In this document: piece after piece, positions 55,571-64,000 of the stretch
Numbering within the stretch: position 1 is the stretch's first letter
How the letters are laid out: each line of letters opens with the position of its first letter
NCBI GenBank assembly: GCA_027492875.1
Contig: JAPUDV010000055.1
Span: 115,709 to 179,708, forward strand
Reading direction: 5' to 3'
Length of the DNA: 64,000 bases
Source: Candidatus Competibacteraceae bacterium
GTDB taxonomy: Bacteria; Pseudomonadota; Gammaproteobacteria; Competibacterales; Competibacteraceae
Translations under genes and position numbers: made by a program
Notes under the pieces: model-generated
The model's input: only the letters and a program-made list of their open reading frames with translations
Database searches by the model: none
What the model was told of the DNA's origin: nothing

Positions 55571-58006
55571 GTGCGGGTTCTGGCGATGCTCGGGTCATCG
55601 GCGGCGCGGTTGGCATCGAGCGTGGTTCCGCCAATCGTGATCGGTGCCTGTCCGCGCCTTCGATCAGCCCCGCGACGGATAGCTTTGGGAAGGTCGGCGT
55701 TATGGCGACAAACCGATCCCCGACGGGCCGGGCGCATGCCGGAATTGCTGAAAGCGGCGGGGATGTTGCGGCGGGAGGTTGGCGATGAAGTCTTGGTGGT
55801 CGGCTGCGTGTTGGGACCGATGACCCTGGTCACCCAATTACTGGGCATCGAGACCGCCCTTTACCTGGCGATCGACGAACCCGAGCCGTTTGCCCGTCTG
55901 CTGGACTTTGCCGCGAAGGTCGCCATTTTCTTCGGGGTGGCGCAGATCGAGGCCGGCGCGCATCTGCCCATCGTGTTCGACCCTTCTTCCTCGCTCGATG
56001 TCATTCCCGCCCCGTTCTACCGCGAGTTCGTGCTTCCCCGCCTCCAATAGGTGTTTACCGCCTTCAAGCAGGCGGGGTCTGCGGTCAATTGGCTACATAC
56101 CGCCGGGCCGGTGGAGTCGATTCTGCCCTTCTATTCCCAGGCGGGCGTGGAGCTGGCCAATATCGATTTTTGTGTCGATTCTTTGGCCGCCCATACGGGC
56201 GCTCCCGCAGACCTGCCTCAATGGCAACATCAAGCCGCTGTCCTTTGTCGAGGATACTCCCGAGGAGATCGCCGACCAGTCCTCCCAATTATTGCGCCTG
56301 TTTGCCGACCGTGGCGGCTTCATTCTCTCGTCGGGCTGCGGGATCCCACCGGAATCGAAACCGGAAAACATCGCTGCCATGGTTTTGGCCGCGCGTCGGG
56401 GGAAGCAGCTCGTGCCTACCCTGACCGTCAAGTTGGAAGCCGGGGAACGGCGTATTTCCTTCGTCCCCGGTCGGTCCCTGCGCCACATCCTGGATGACGC
56501 CGATGTTGGAGTCCGTTCGGGGTGCCGGGGAACGGGCGCCTGCGGCCTGTGCCTCGTGCGGGTCGAAGCGGGGCAAGTCGGCGAGCCCGCGCTCAACGAG
56601 CGCATCCATCTGGATGACGCGCAGCGGGCGCGCGGCGTTCGCTTGGCGTGCCAGGTCAGGCTCCAGCATGATTTGCAACTCGCGATCCTGTCGCCGGCCC
56701 CGAAATCCGCCTGGAGACGCCTCGACGGTCAAGAGAAGCGGCGGGTCGAACGCCCTCCGGTTTTGCCTCGTGGCGATCCGTCGTGGCCGGTCGAAAAACC
56801 CTATGGGGCCGCCGTGGATCTGGGTACCACGCACATCAGACTTTCGCTCCGCAATCTTGCCAGCGGCTGCTGGCTGGCTGAGCGCTGGGGCTTAAATCCG
56901 CAAATGATCGCGGGTTCGGATGTCATGACCCGGCTGGTGGCGGCCGCCGAATCCCCGGCGCAGGCGCGGGCCGCCAGCCAGCAGACGGTCGAGGCCATTG
57001 GGGAAGCGCTGTGGGACATCGCCGTTCGGGGGGATTAACCTCCAGCAGCAGGTGATGCATCTGACACTGGTGGGAAATACGGCCATGCTGGCGCTGTTAT
57101 CGGGACGGAATGCCGGCCTGCTGCTGCAACCGAGCCATTGGATGAGCGCTATTGATGGCCTCCCGGACGATACGGGAGCCTGGGCGGTCGCGTGGGGTAT
57201 TCATCCCCAGGCGAGAATCGAGGTCATGCCCCCGCTGGCCGGCTTTGTGGGGTCCGATCTGTTGGCCGGCGTGATGACGACCCACCTGACTGAAAACGGA
57301 GCCGGCAACCTGCTGATCGATTTCGGCATCAATTCCGAAATCGCCTTGTGGGATGGCCAGACCCTGTGGGTGACTTCGGCGGCGGGAGGTCCAGCCTTCG
57401 AGGGCAGCGGCATTCGCTGCGGGCTGCCGGCCGAACCCGGCGCGATCCATCGGGTCCGCTTGCGGAATGGTGCACTGGACTTCGCGGTCATCGCCGGGGG
57501 TGAACCACGGGGCATTTGTGGCTCGGGCCTGGTGGATCTGATCGCTGGTCGGATCGGGCCGGCTGACGCGAAGGGGTCAATTTGCACCCACCGTTCCCAA
57601 GGAGGGATTTACCCTGTTTTAGAGAGAGCGGGGCATCGTCTTGACAAAAAGGGACGTGGATGTATTTCAGCGCGCCAAGGCGGCGATTGGCGTGGGCGTG
57701 CAAGTCTTGCTGGCAAATGCCGGCATGAGGCGCGAGGATTTACGGCGTATCTGCGTCTCGGGCGCGTTTGGCAGTTCGCTGGATGTTCCCAATGCCCAAT
57801 CGATTGGGCTATTGCCCAGAATTCAGTCTGGTTGGGCCGAGCTGTGTGGAAGCACCGCCTTGGCCGGATGCGAGGACGCGCTGCTGTCGCCGCTTGTCGC
57901 CGGGCGTTTGCGGCACCTTGGCGATCAGGCCAGGATCGTTAATTTGTCGCGATGTTCCGATTTTGACGCTCTCTTTTTAGAGAATCTCTATTTCCAACCC
58001 CTATAA
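55571..58006 (+). pseudogene. Broken UroD-like / [2Fe-2S] ferredoxin / ASKHA corrinoid-activator fusion
   Basis: Three frames together rebuild one protein. From about 55,720 a UroD/MtaA-like domain runs (VGCVLGPMTLVTQLLGIE) to an in-frame TAG at 56048, continues (VFTAFKQAGSAVNWLHTAGP), and shifts frame near 56,190 before TCLNGNIKPLSFVE. In that single frame UroD joins a ferredoxin (SGCRGTGACGLC, RLACQV), then an ASKHA domain (VDLGTTHIRLSL). A shift at a six-G run near 57,030 leads to LVGNTAM, GPAFEGSGI and GICGSGLVDL. A further shift near 57,573 and a TAG precede RERGIVLTKRDVD and VSGAFGSSLD. ASKHA-ferredoxin (RamA/DUF4445) proteins reactivate corrinoid methyltransferases. The UroD N-terminus is missing. 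Confidence 0.8.
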
Positions 58007-58020
58007 CTAAAGAGCAAGCG

Positions 58021-59581
58021 ATGGAAAATGCGGGGTCTGGCCAACAAAACTACCTGATAATCAAGCTGGCCCAGTACCTTGCGTGTCTTACCACCCAGCA
58101 GGATGTCTGGACCGAAGTCGGAAAGGCGCTGGTCAACTTTCTGGATGCGGATCTGGTGGCTTTTGGCGAGCGCCACGTCGATGGAGAAGTCGTGGATCAC
58201 CATTGGTGTTTTTCCAGTCGCGTTTCCAGTCAAGCCCGATCCGATTTAAAAATCGACGAAGCAATGATCGAGGTATTGGAGAGTGGTTTTCTCACTTGGC
58301 GGCTTGTTTCCGCCCCCGAACCTCTTTCGGTCACGTTCCTGCCGGTTGCCCAGGAAAATCAGATCGTGGCGGTGATGCTGGTCGGCATATCGAATGCCCG
58401 AGGCCTTTCCGAAAGAATTGCTCGACATCTATCTGGCGGTTGCCGGGCTGGTGGGGACGACCGCCGCACGCCTGGCTTCGGAAAGAGAGCTGCGGCATCA
58501 TCGCCGGCGTCTTGAGGAACTGGTCAAGGCGCGCACCACCGAACTGACCGAGATCAATGAAAAGTTGCAGCGGGAAATCGCCCAACGGATGCAGGCCGAG
58601 GAGGCGCTTCTGGCTGAAAAAGACAACCTGATCAGAATCCTGGAAGCGATGAAAGATGTAATTTACATCGTTAACTCGCACTATGATATCGAGTATGCAA
58701 ACCCTGCCTTTGCAAAAGAATTCCCAGGCCACGAAGGCCGCAAGTGCTATCAACTGATCCATAACCGTGAAGAAGCTTGCCCGTGGTGCCATGGTCAAGT
58801 GGCTCCAAGGTGTGGAACCGGACGGTGGGAATAGTATTGCGCCAGGAATGGGAAAACCTACGATGTCATTGAAACCCCGCTAAAGAATGCCGACGGCAAT
58901 TTGGTTATCTTCCGCGATATTTCAGAGCGCAAGCGGGCCGAGGAAATGGTCAGGGAAATGGCCTATCACGACGCCCTCACCCACCTACCGAATCGATCGC
59001 TGTTCAACGATCGCCTCAATCTGGAGATGACCCGCGCCCGTCGCCACCAGCAAAGATTGGCCATGCTGCTGCTGGATCTGGATCACTTCAAGCAGGTGAA
59101 CGACACGCTCGGGCACGGTATGGGGGACCAATTGCTGCAAGCGGTGGGCGAGCGTTTGACGGGCTTGGTGCGTAAAAACGATACCGTCGCGCGCATGGGG
59201 GGCGACGAATTTGTGCTGATGTTACCGGAAATTACCAAGCCGGAAGACGTGGCCATGGTTGCCGAAAAGATCGTCGAGGGTTTCCGGACACTCTTCGTGC
59301 TGGATGGTCATGAACTCCTGGTGACCACGAGCATTGGGATCGCTCTTTATCCCGATGACGGTGAAGAGGGCGACGCCTTGATGAAGAGCGCCGACATCGC
59401 CATGTATCGCGCCAAGCAGCAGGGTCGGAACAACTATCAGATACATGATCACCACCTCCATGGGGGAGGCGCAAATCGGAATTGGAGAAAGACCCGGCAG
59501 GGCAAGGTCGCCCACCGCCCCAAACCGACCGAAGACCAAACCCTGATCATCGAGGGCCAGACAGGTGTGGATAGTCATTAA
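58021..59581 (+). pseudogene. Broken GAF-PAS-GGDEF diguanylate cyclase
   Basis: The frames rebuild a GAF-like domain (about 58,021-58,390), a coiled coil (RRRLEELVKARTTELTEINE), a PAS domain with the CPWC motif (about 58,630-58,920) and a GGDEF domain (ARMGGDEFVLML, YRAKQQGRNNYQ). An extra base in a CCC run near 58,396 shifts the frame. A TAG at 58832 sits where the family has Trp (RWE-stop-YCARNGKTYD). The C-terminus shifts again after GRNNYQ. The GGDEF core itself is intact from about 58,930 and might be translated alone. It starts 14 bp after the broken corrinoid-activator fusion. Confidence 0.8.
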
Positions 59582-59637
59582 CAGTGACTTTATCTGGTTG
59601 ATCTTTCTTATGATTACAGAATTTTTTCAGCAGGTGC

Positions 59638-59666
59638 TTGTTTTGTCTTGCCCTGTACCCTATAGT
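59638..59666 (+). promoter_or_regulatory. Sigma70-like promoter of the cold-shock gene
   Basis: TTGTTT at 59638-59643 and TATAGT at 59661-59666 are separated by exactly 17 bp. Start of transcription would fall near 59,673, leaving a 5' leader of about 140 bases before the cold-shock ATG, as is usual for cspA-type genes. Confidence 0.6.
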
Positions 59667-59811
59667 AGCCAGTGCAAGGCTTTTAAGTAGGTTATCTGCC
59701 CGTCTGCTGCAAACCCTTCCCATTGGTATTCAGCCTGTCAGTTCCTCTATTTTAACTCTTGTGCCTGTGAGCGGCTGCTCAATCTTTTCAATCTTTTCGA
59801 GATCTAACGAC

Positions 59812-60018
59812 ATGTCAAGCGGTACTGTTAAATGGTTTAACGAAGCAAAGGGTTTTGGTTTCATCTCCCCGGATGACGGTGGAGAAGACTTGTTCGCGCA
59901 CTTCTCGGCCATTCAGGGGCAAGGGTTCAAAACCCTCAGGGAAGCCCAGAAGGTTTCATTTGATGTAACCACTGGGCCCAAGGGTAAGCAGGCATCCAAT
60001 ATCCGTTCCATGGATTAA
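59812..60018 (+). CDS. Cold-shock protein (CspA family)
   Basis: A 68-aa single cold-shock domain with both RNA-binding motifs: KGFGFISP (RNP1) and DLFAHFSAI (RNP2-like, usually DVFVHFSAI). It starts [14 protein letters not shown], typical of CspA. It binds single-stranded nucleic acid and acts as an RNA chaperone. The long AT-rich leader could fold as a temperature-responsive 5' UTR. A strong terminator follows 24 bp after the stop, so it is monocistronic. Confidence 0.95.
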   Translation: MSSGTVKWFNEAKGFGFISPDDGGEDLFAHFSAIQGQGFKTLREAQKVSFDVTTGPKGKQASNIRSMD

Positions 60019-60041
60019 ACATCCAGGACTGAGACCGATGG

Positions 60042-60069
60042 AAATAGCCCGGCTCCGCCGGGCTATTTT
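60042..60069 (+). terminator. Rho-independent terminator after the cold-shock gene
   Basis: AAATAGCCCGGC pairs perfectly with GCCGGGCTATTT over 12 bp around a TCC loop, followed by TATTT. The symmetric A/T flanks could make it work in both directions. Confidence 0.9.
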
Positions 60070-60174
60070 ATTTGGTCCCCAGCCCGGGTTGAACGGCGGG
60101 CGCCGCGCGGCCCGCACCGGATTGGCAGGTTCCTTGGTCGCGGCGTTTCAACTTCGACCAGCGGCTTGGGCAGG

Positions 60175-61395
60175 ATGGACTCATTGAGCGAAAAAACCCG
60201 GCATCGTTCCTCCGACCTGCGTGGAATCAGCCGGTTGGCGATTGCCGCCACCACCGGTTTGACCGATCTGGTGGAAGCCCTGCACCATACCATCACCCAC
60301 GTTCCGGTCATGCTGGGGGCGCCGGTACCCGGTCCCACGCGCGGCATCACGGGGCTGGTCTATCGAAGCATCCGTGGGGTGACCCACTGGGTGGGGAGCG
60401 GAATCGACGTCGTTCTCACCCAATTGACTCCCCTGCTGGGCGAACAAAGCCCCCTGCCCGGGCACGAAGCCGTGCTGGCGGCGCTGAACGGCGTGCTGGG
60501 CGACTACCTGGCCGCTTCCGGAAATTCGCTGGCGATTTCCATGCACCCGCGCCGGGACGGACAACCCTTGAACCTGGATTCTCAGGCGCTGGCCATGGCC
60601 GCCCCGCCACCCACGGGCAAGCTGGTCGTGCTGGTGCATGGTCTGTGCATGAACGACCGGCAATGGCGGCGGCAGGGCCACGACCACGGCGCGGCGCTCG
60701 CCCGCGATTTGGGATATACCCCCGTCTTTCTGTGTTACAACAGCGGTCGCCATATCTCCACCAACGGGCGGGCATTTGCCGAGGTGCTCGAAACCCTGGT
60801 CAAACAATGGCCGACGCCGCTGGAAGAGCTGGCGATCATCGGTCACAGCATGGGCGGACTGGTCGCCCGGAGCGCCTGCCATTACGGGCGTCTGGCGGGC
60901 CACGATTGGCTGCGACATCTGAAAAAGCTCGTCTTCCTCGGCACGCCGCACCACGGCGCGCCGCTGGAACGTGGTGGCCACTGGGTCGATATCCTCCTGG
61001 GGATCAGTCCCTACACTGCGCCTTTCGCCCGTCTGGGGAAGATCCGCAGCGCCGGCATCACCGATCTGCGCCATGGCAACCTGCTGGACGAGGATTGGGC
61101 GGGGCGCGATCGCTTCGAGCGCTCGGGCGACCGCCGGCACCCGGTTCCCCTGCCGGAAGGGGTGTGCTGTTATACGCTGGCCGCGACCCTGGCCAAGGAG
61201 GGCGGGGGTCTCGGCGACCGGCTGCTCGGCGACGGACTGGTCTCCGTGAACAGCGCGCTCGGCCGCCATCCGGAACCGAGCCGGTCCCTGGAGTTTCCGC
61301 CGACCCGGCAGTGGGTAGGCTACGGCATGAACCACATGGACGTGCTCGGTCGACCCGAGGTCTACGAACAGATCAAGCGGTGGCTTGCCGCTTGA
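60175..61395 (+). CDS. Alpha/beta hydrolase (PGAP1/lipase-like)
   Basis: A 406-aa protein. The N-terminal 130 residues are a helical extension without clear motif. The hydrolase core has LVVLVHGLCMNDRQW (oxyanion), the nucleophile elbow GHSMGGLVARS, the LGTPHHGAPLE segment of PGAP1/esterase-lipase members and a C-terminal GMNHMDVL that supplies a plausible catalytic His. No signal peptide is seen. The ATG at 60175 is preferred to a TTG at 60166. Substrate is unknown, probably a lipid ester. Confidence 0.82.
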   Translation: MDSLSEKTRHRSSDLRGISRLAIAATTGLTDLVEALHHTITHVPVMLGAPVPGPTRGITGLVYRSIRGVTHWVGSGIDVVLTQLTPLLGEQSPLPGHEAVLAALNGVLGDYLAASGNSLAISMHPRRDGQPLNLDSQALAMAAPPPTGKLVVLVHGLCMNDRQWRRQGHDHGAALARDLGYTPVFLCYNSGRHISTNGRAFAEVLETLVKQWPTPLEELAIIGHSMGGLVARSACHYGRLAGHDWLRHLKKLVFLGTPHHGAPLERGGHWVDILLGISPYTAPFARLGKIRSAGITDLRHGNLLDEDWAGRDRFERSGDRRHPVPLPEGVCCYTLAATLAKEGGGLGDRLLGDGLVSVNSALGRHPEPSRSLEFPPTRQWVGYGMNHMDVLGRPEVYEQIKRWLAA

Positions 61396-61450
61396 CTTGC
61401 CGATGCTGGGGCTGTCCCAGTCCCGCTGCTCTCCACACCGAGGAATTCCC

Positions 61451-62284
61451 ATGCTGATCCGGGCCGGTTACGACATCATCTTCGAGCATCCGGCGCCAAC
61501 GCCGATCATCGCGATGCTCTACCTTCATCCCGCGCGCGGACCCTCGATTCGGCGGGGTGACTATTTGCTGGTCGATCCGTCGGTGCAGGTCAGCGACTAC
61601 ACCGACGTGTTTGGCAACCGCTGTGGCCGTTTGGTGGCTCCCGCCGGTCCCATTCGATTTTGGAACGACGCGGTGGTCGAGGACAGCGGCCAGCCGGACC
61701 CACAGAATCCCGCCGCCGAGCAGCACGAGATCCACGATTTGCCGGATGCGACGCTCACCTTCCTGATGCCGAGCCGCTATTGTGAGGTGGATCGGATGGT
61801 GGATCTGGCCTGGCAACTATTCGGTACCGTGCCGAAGGGCTGGGCGCGAGTACAGGCGATCTGTGACTTCGTGCATCACCATATCCAGTTCGATTACATG
61901 CAGGCCCGCAAGACCCGCACCGCCTACGAAACCTACCAGGAGCGAGTCGGCGTCTGTCGTGATTTCACCCACCTGGCGGTCACGTTCTGCCGCTGCCTGA
62001 ACATCCCGGCGCGATATTGTACCGGTTATCTCGGCGACATCGGGGTGCCGGTGACGGGTCCGATGGATTTCAGCGCCTGGTTCGAGGCGTATCTGGGCGG
62101 TCGCTGGTATCCCTTCGATCCGCGCAACAACATCCCCCGCATCGGCCGGATTCTGATGGCGCATGGCCTCGACGCCGCCGATGTGGCGCTGCTGACCTCC
62201 TTCGGCCCCAGCCGGTTGGAGCGGTTCACGGTATGGACCGACGAGGTGGGCGAGGACGCCCTGCTGCCAATCCCAAGTCCATAG
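61451..62284 (+). CDS. Transglutaminase-like family protein, non-canonical triad
   Basis: A 277-aa protein. The N-terminal domain begins AGYDIIFEHPAPTPIIAML. The core has Cys in RVGVCRDFTHLAV and the Asp region WYPFDPRNNIPRIGR. At the usual His position the sequence reads MDFSAWFEAYL, with Ser instead of His. This variant subfamily is found in various proteobacteria; its chemistry is not established. The ATG at 61451 gives the family N-terminus. It is 55 bp downstream of the hydrolase and possibly co-transcribed. Confidence 0.83.
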   Translation: MLIRAGYDIIFEHPAPTPIIAMLYLHPARGPSIRRGDYLLVDPSVQVSDYTDVFGNRCGRLVAPAGPIRFWNDAVVEDSGQPDPQNPAAEQHEIHDLPDATLTFLMPSRYCEVDRMVDLAWQLFGTVPKGWARVQAICDFVHHHIQFDYMQARKTRTAYETYQERVGVCRDFTHLAVTFCRCLNIPARYCTGYLGDIGVPVTGPMDFSAWFEAYLGGRWYPFDPRNNIPRIGRILMAHGLDAADVALLTSFGPSRLERFTVWTDEVGEDALLPIPSP

Positions 62285-62447
62285 GACGCTGCCTTGGTTC
62301 GAACGGCCTGTCAAAATCCCCGATCGCCACCCGCCGATTGGGAATTTTTCCATTTCGGGTTTGAATCCGCCGAGTATCGATGGTCGGGGTCCGCTTCAAC
62401 CCTTGCCGCCAGAATTTGTTCAAACCGGTCGCCGGATGACCAGATCG

Positions 62448-62459
62448 TACAATATTGTA
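62448..62459. promoter_or_regulatory. Palindrome in the acyl-CoA dehydrogenase upstream region
   Basis: TACAATATTGTA is a perfect 12-bp palindrome 134 bp before the acyl-CoA dehydrogenase start, in an AT-rich patch. It could be an operator for a dimeric repressor. The rest of the gene-free stretch 62285-62592 shows no convincing gene, RNA or terminator. Confidence 0.35.
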
Positions 62460-62592
62460 TTGCAAGAAATTGAATTATCTGGCTATTTTTTCATGTTTAG
62501 AGTGTTTGTTCTAGTTTTTGCGCTTACGTTTCCAGCATGGCGCGGTTCGCCCACAGCTCGTTGAAACTTAAACGCAACTTAGGATCACACCC

Positions 62593-64000
62593 ATGCCCAG
62601 CTACATCGCACCCGTGCGCGACATGCAGTTCATCCTGCACGAATTGCTCAAGATCGACCGCTACGATGACGTGATTCCCGGTTTTACGGAAGCCACGCCG
62701 GATACCGTCGCCGCCATTCTGGAAAGCGCCGCCCAGCTCAGCCAGGAGGTATTGCAGCCGTTGAACGCGGTCGGCGACCGGGAAGGCTGCCGGCTGGAAA
62801 ACGGCAAGCTCATCACGCCGACCGGCTTTAAAGCGGCTTATGAGGCCGTGATCGAAGGGGGGTGGACCGGGCTGATCGGCGATCCCGAATACGGCGGCCA
62901 GGGTCTGCCCTACGTGCTGGGGTTGGCGGTCAGCGAGATGATGGCCTCGGCCAACATGGCGTTCACCATGTATCCCGGCTTGACCAGCGGCGCCATCGAA
63001 GCCATCGAGATCGGCGGCTCCGAGGCGCAGAAAAACCTGTATCTGCCCGCGATGGTCAGCGGCCGCTGGACGGGCACCATGAATTTGACCGAGCCGCATT
63101 GCGGCACCGATCTGGGCCTGCTGCGCACCAAGGCCGAACCGCAGGACGACGGGACTTATCGCCTCACCGGCACCAAAATCTTTATCTCCGCCGGCGAGCA
63201 CGATCTGGCCGAAAATATCGTCCATCTGGTCCTGGCCAGGATTCCAGGCGGTCCGGATGGCGTCAAGGGCATCAGCCTGTTCATCGTGCCCAAGTGCCTG
63301 GTCAACCCCGACGGCAGCCTCGGCGACCGCAACGCGGTGAGCTGCGGCGCCATCGAGGAGAAGATGGGCATCCACGGCAACGCCACCTGCGTGATGAATT
63401 ACGACGGCGCGGTCGGCTACCTGCTCGGCGAGCCGCACAAGGGCCTCAGGACCATGTTCATCATGATGAACGCGGCGCGGCTGGCCGTTGCGGTTCAGGG
63501 TTTGAGTCAGGCCGAAGTGGCGTATCAGAACGCGGTGGCGTATTGCAAGGAGCGCGCGCAGGGCCGTTCGTTGACCGGCGTCAAGCATCCCGACCAGCCG
63601 GCCGATCCGCTCATCGTCCATCCCGATATCCGCCGGATGCTGATGACGGCCCGAGTGTTCCAGGAAGGAGCGCGGGCGCTGTCCTACTGGGCGGCCTTGC
63701 AGGTGGACATTATCCGCAAGCACCCCGATCCGGAGACGCGTCGCAAGGCCGATGATCTGCTGGGCCTGCTGACGCCGGTGATGAAAACCTATTTCACCGA
63801 CATGGGCTTTACCGCCGCCAATCTGTGCCTGCAATGCTTCGGCGGCCACGGTTACATCGCGCAATCGGGCATGGAACAGTTCGTGCGCGACGCCCGCATC
63901 ACCCAGATTTACGAAGGGGCCAACGGCATCCAGGCGCTCGACTTGGTGGGTCGCAAACTGCCGGCCAACAAGGGTCGGGCCATCCAGCTCTTTTTCGCTA
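62593..64000 (+). CDS. Acyl-CoA dehydrogenase (FadE12/DUF-C type), cut by window end
   Basis: The first 469 residues of an acyl-CoA dehydrogenase that runs off the window; no stop is reached. The FAD/substrate segments [25 protein letters not shown] and CFGGHGYI are present. The likely catalytic Glu is in [16 protein letters not shown]. The N-terminus ([19 protein letters not shown]) is that of the roughly 590-600-aa long-form family with an extra C-terminal domain, often linked to PHA or fatty-acid oxidation genes. It oxidises acyl-CoA to enoyl-CoA. The start ATG at 62593 is clear. Confidence 0.92.
   Translation, partial: MPSYIAPVRDMQFILHELLKIDRYDDVIPGFTEATPDTVAAILESAAQLSQEVLQPLNAVGDREGCRLENGKLITPTGFKAAYEAVIEGGWTGLIGDPEYGGQGLPYVLGLAVSEMMASANMAFTMYPGLTSGAIEAIEIGGSEAQKNLYLPAMVSGRWTGTMNLTEPHCGTDLGLLRTKAEPQDDGTYRLTGTKIFISAGEHDLAENIVHLVLARIPGGPDGVKGISLFIVPKCLVNPDGSLGDRNAVSCGAIEEKMGIHGNATCVMNYDGAVGYLLGEPHKGLRTMFIMMNAARLAVAVQGLSQAEVAYQNAVAYCKERAQGRSLTGVKHPDQPADPLIVHPDIRRMLMTARVFQEGARALSYWAALQVDIIRKHPDPETRRKADDLLGLLTPVMKTYFTDMGFTAANLCLQCFGGHGYIAQSGMEQFVRDARITQIYEGANGIQALDLVGRKLPANKGRAIQLFFA

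Noticed and set aside
55490-55680. Minus-strand frame upstream of the broken UroD gene as a real gene
   Set aside because: Pro/Thr/Arg-rich sequence with no recognisable motif, overlaps the transglutaminase gene and has no plausible ribosome-binding site.
62361-62564. 67-codon plus-strand frame in the gene-free stretch before the acyl-CoA dehydrogenase
   Set aside because: TTG start, no Shine-Dalgarno, mixed composition and no recognisable family; probably chance.

Overview
The window is GC-rich, with one AT-rich exception, and densely coded. Family content points to a gammaproteobacterium: an aceE-aceF-lpd operon with a homodimeric-type E1, a YjgA/DUF615 gene, a Bcr/CflA transporter, FixL/FixJ-like signalling and Wza/Wzc-type exopolysaccharide (EPS) export. 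The finer placement is only a guess (Competibacteraceae-like).

Layout. (1) 0.1-0.9 kb: an enoyl-CoA hydratase. (2) 0.9-8.1 kb, minus strand: a coupled chain of copA, a 26-aa membrane micro-ORF, a 104-aa membrane protein, two membrane sensor kinases and a FixJ-like regulator. (3) 8.3-35.2 kb: a large EPS locus. It opens with a partner-switching module (REC-PP2C phosphatase, RsbW-like kinase, STAS antagonist) running directly into Wza and Wzc-like genes. Glycosyltransferases, acyltransferases, a polymerase/ligase, a flippase, GalE, a phosphopantetheinyl transferase and three consecutive proteins with phosphoglycosyl-transferase-like folds follow; only the middle one of those three keeps its catalytic acids. 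(4) 35.3-37.2 kb: a TPMT-like methyltransferase and an MFS transporter. (5) 37.2-45.2 kb, minus strand: an operon that looks like the polyprenyl-phospho-arabinose pathway (HAD-UbiA fusion, DprE1-like oxidase, DprE2-like reductase) with two AT-rich multi-pass membrane proteins, at least one of them GT-C-like, and a YbhN-type protein. (6) 45.3-48.2 kb: Bcr/CflA, an orphan OmpR-type regulator, a truncated YjgA and a papain-like cysteine peptidase. (7) 48.3-54.4 kb: the pyruvate dehydrogenase operon. (8) 54.6-59.6 kb: a transglutaminase-like gene, then two adjacent broken genes, a UroD-ferredoxin-ASKHA fusion and a GAF-PAS-GGDEF protein. (9) 59.6-64 kb: a cold-shock gene with promoter and terminator, an alpha/beta hydrolase, a second transglutaminase-like gene and an acyl-CoA dehydrogenase cut by the window edge.

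The most interesting parts are the arabinose-type module with its recombination scars, the EPS locus wired to a partner-switch regulator, the two degenerate phosphoglycosyl-transferase domains flanking an intact one, and the decayed corrinoid-activation fusion with three in-frame amber codons. All functions are read from motifs and context; no database search was run.
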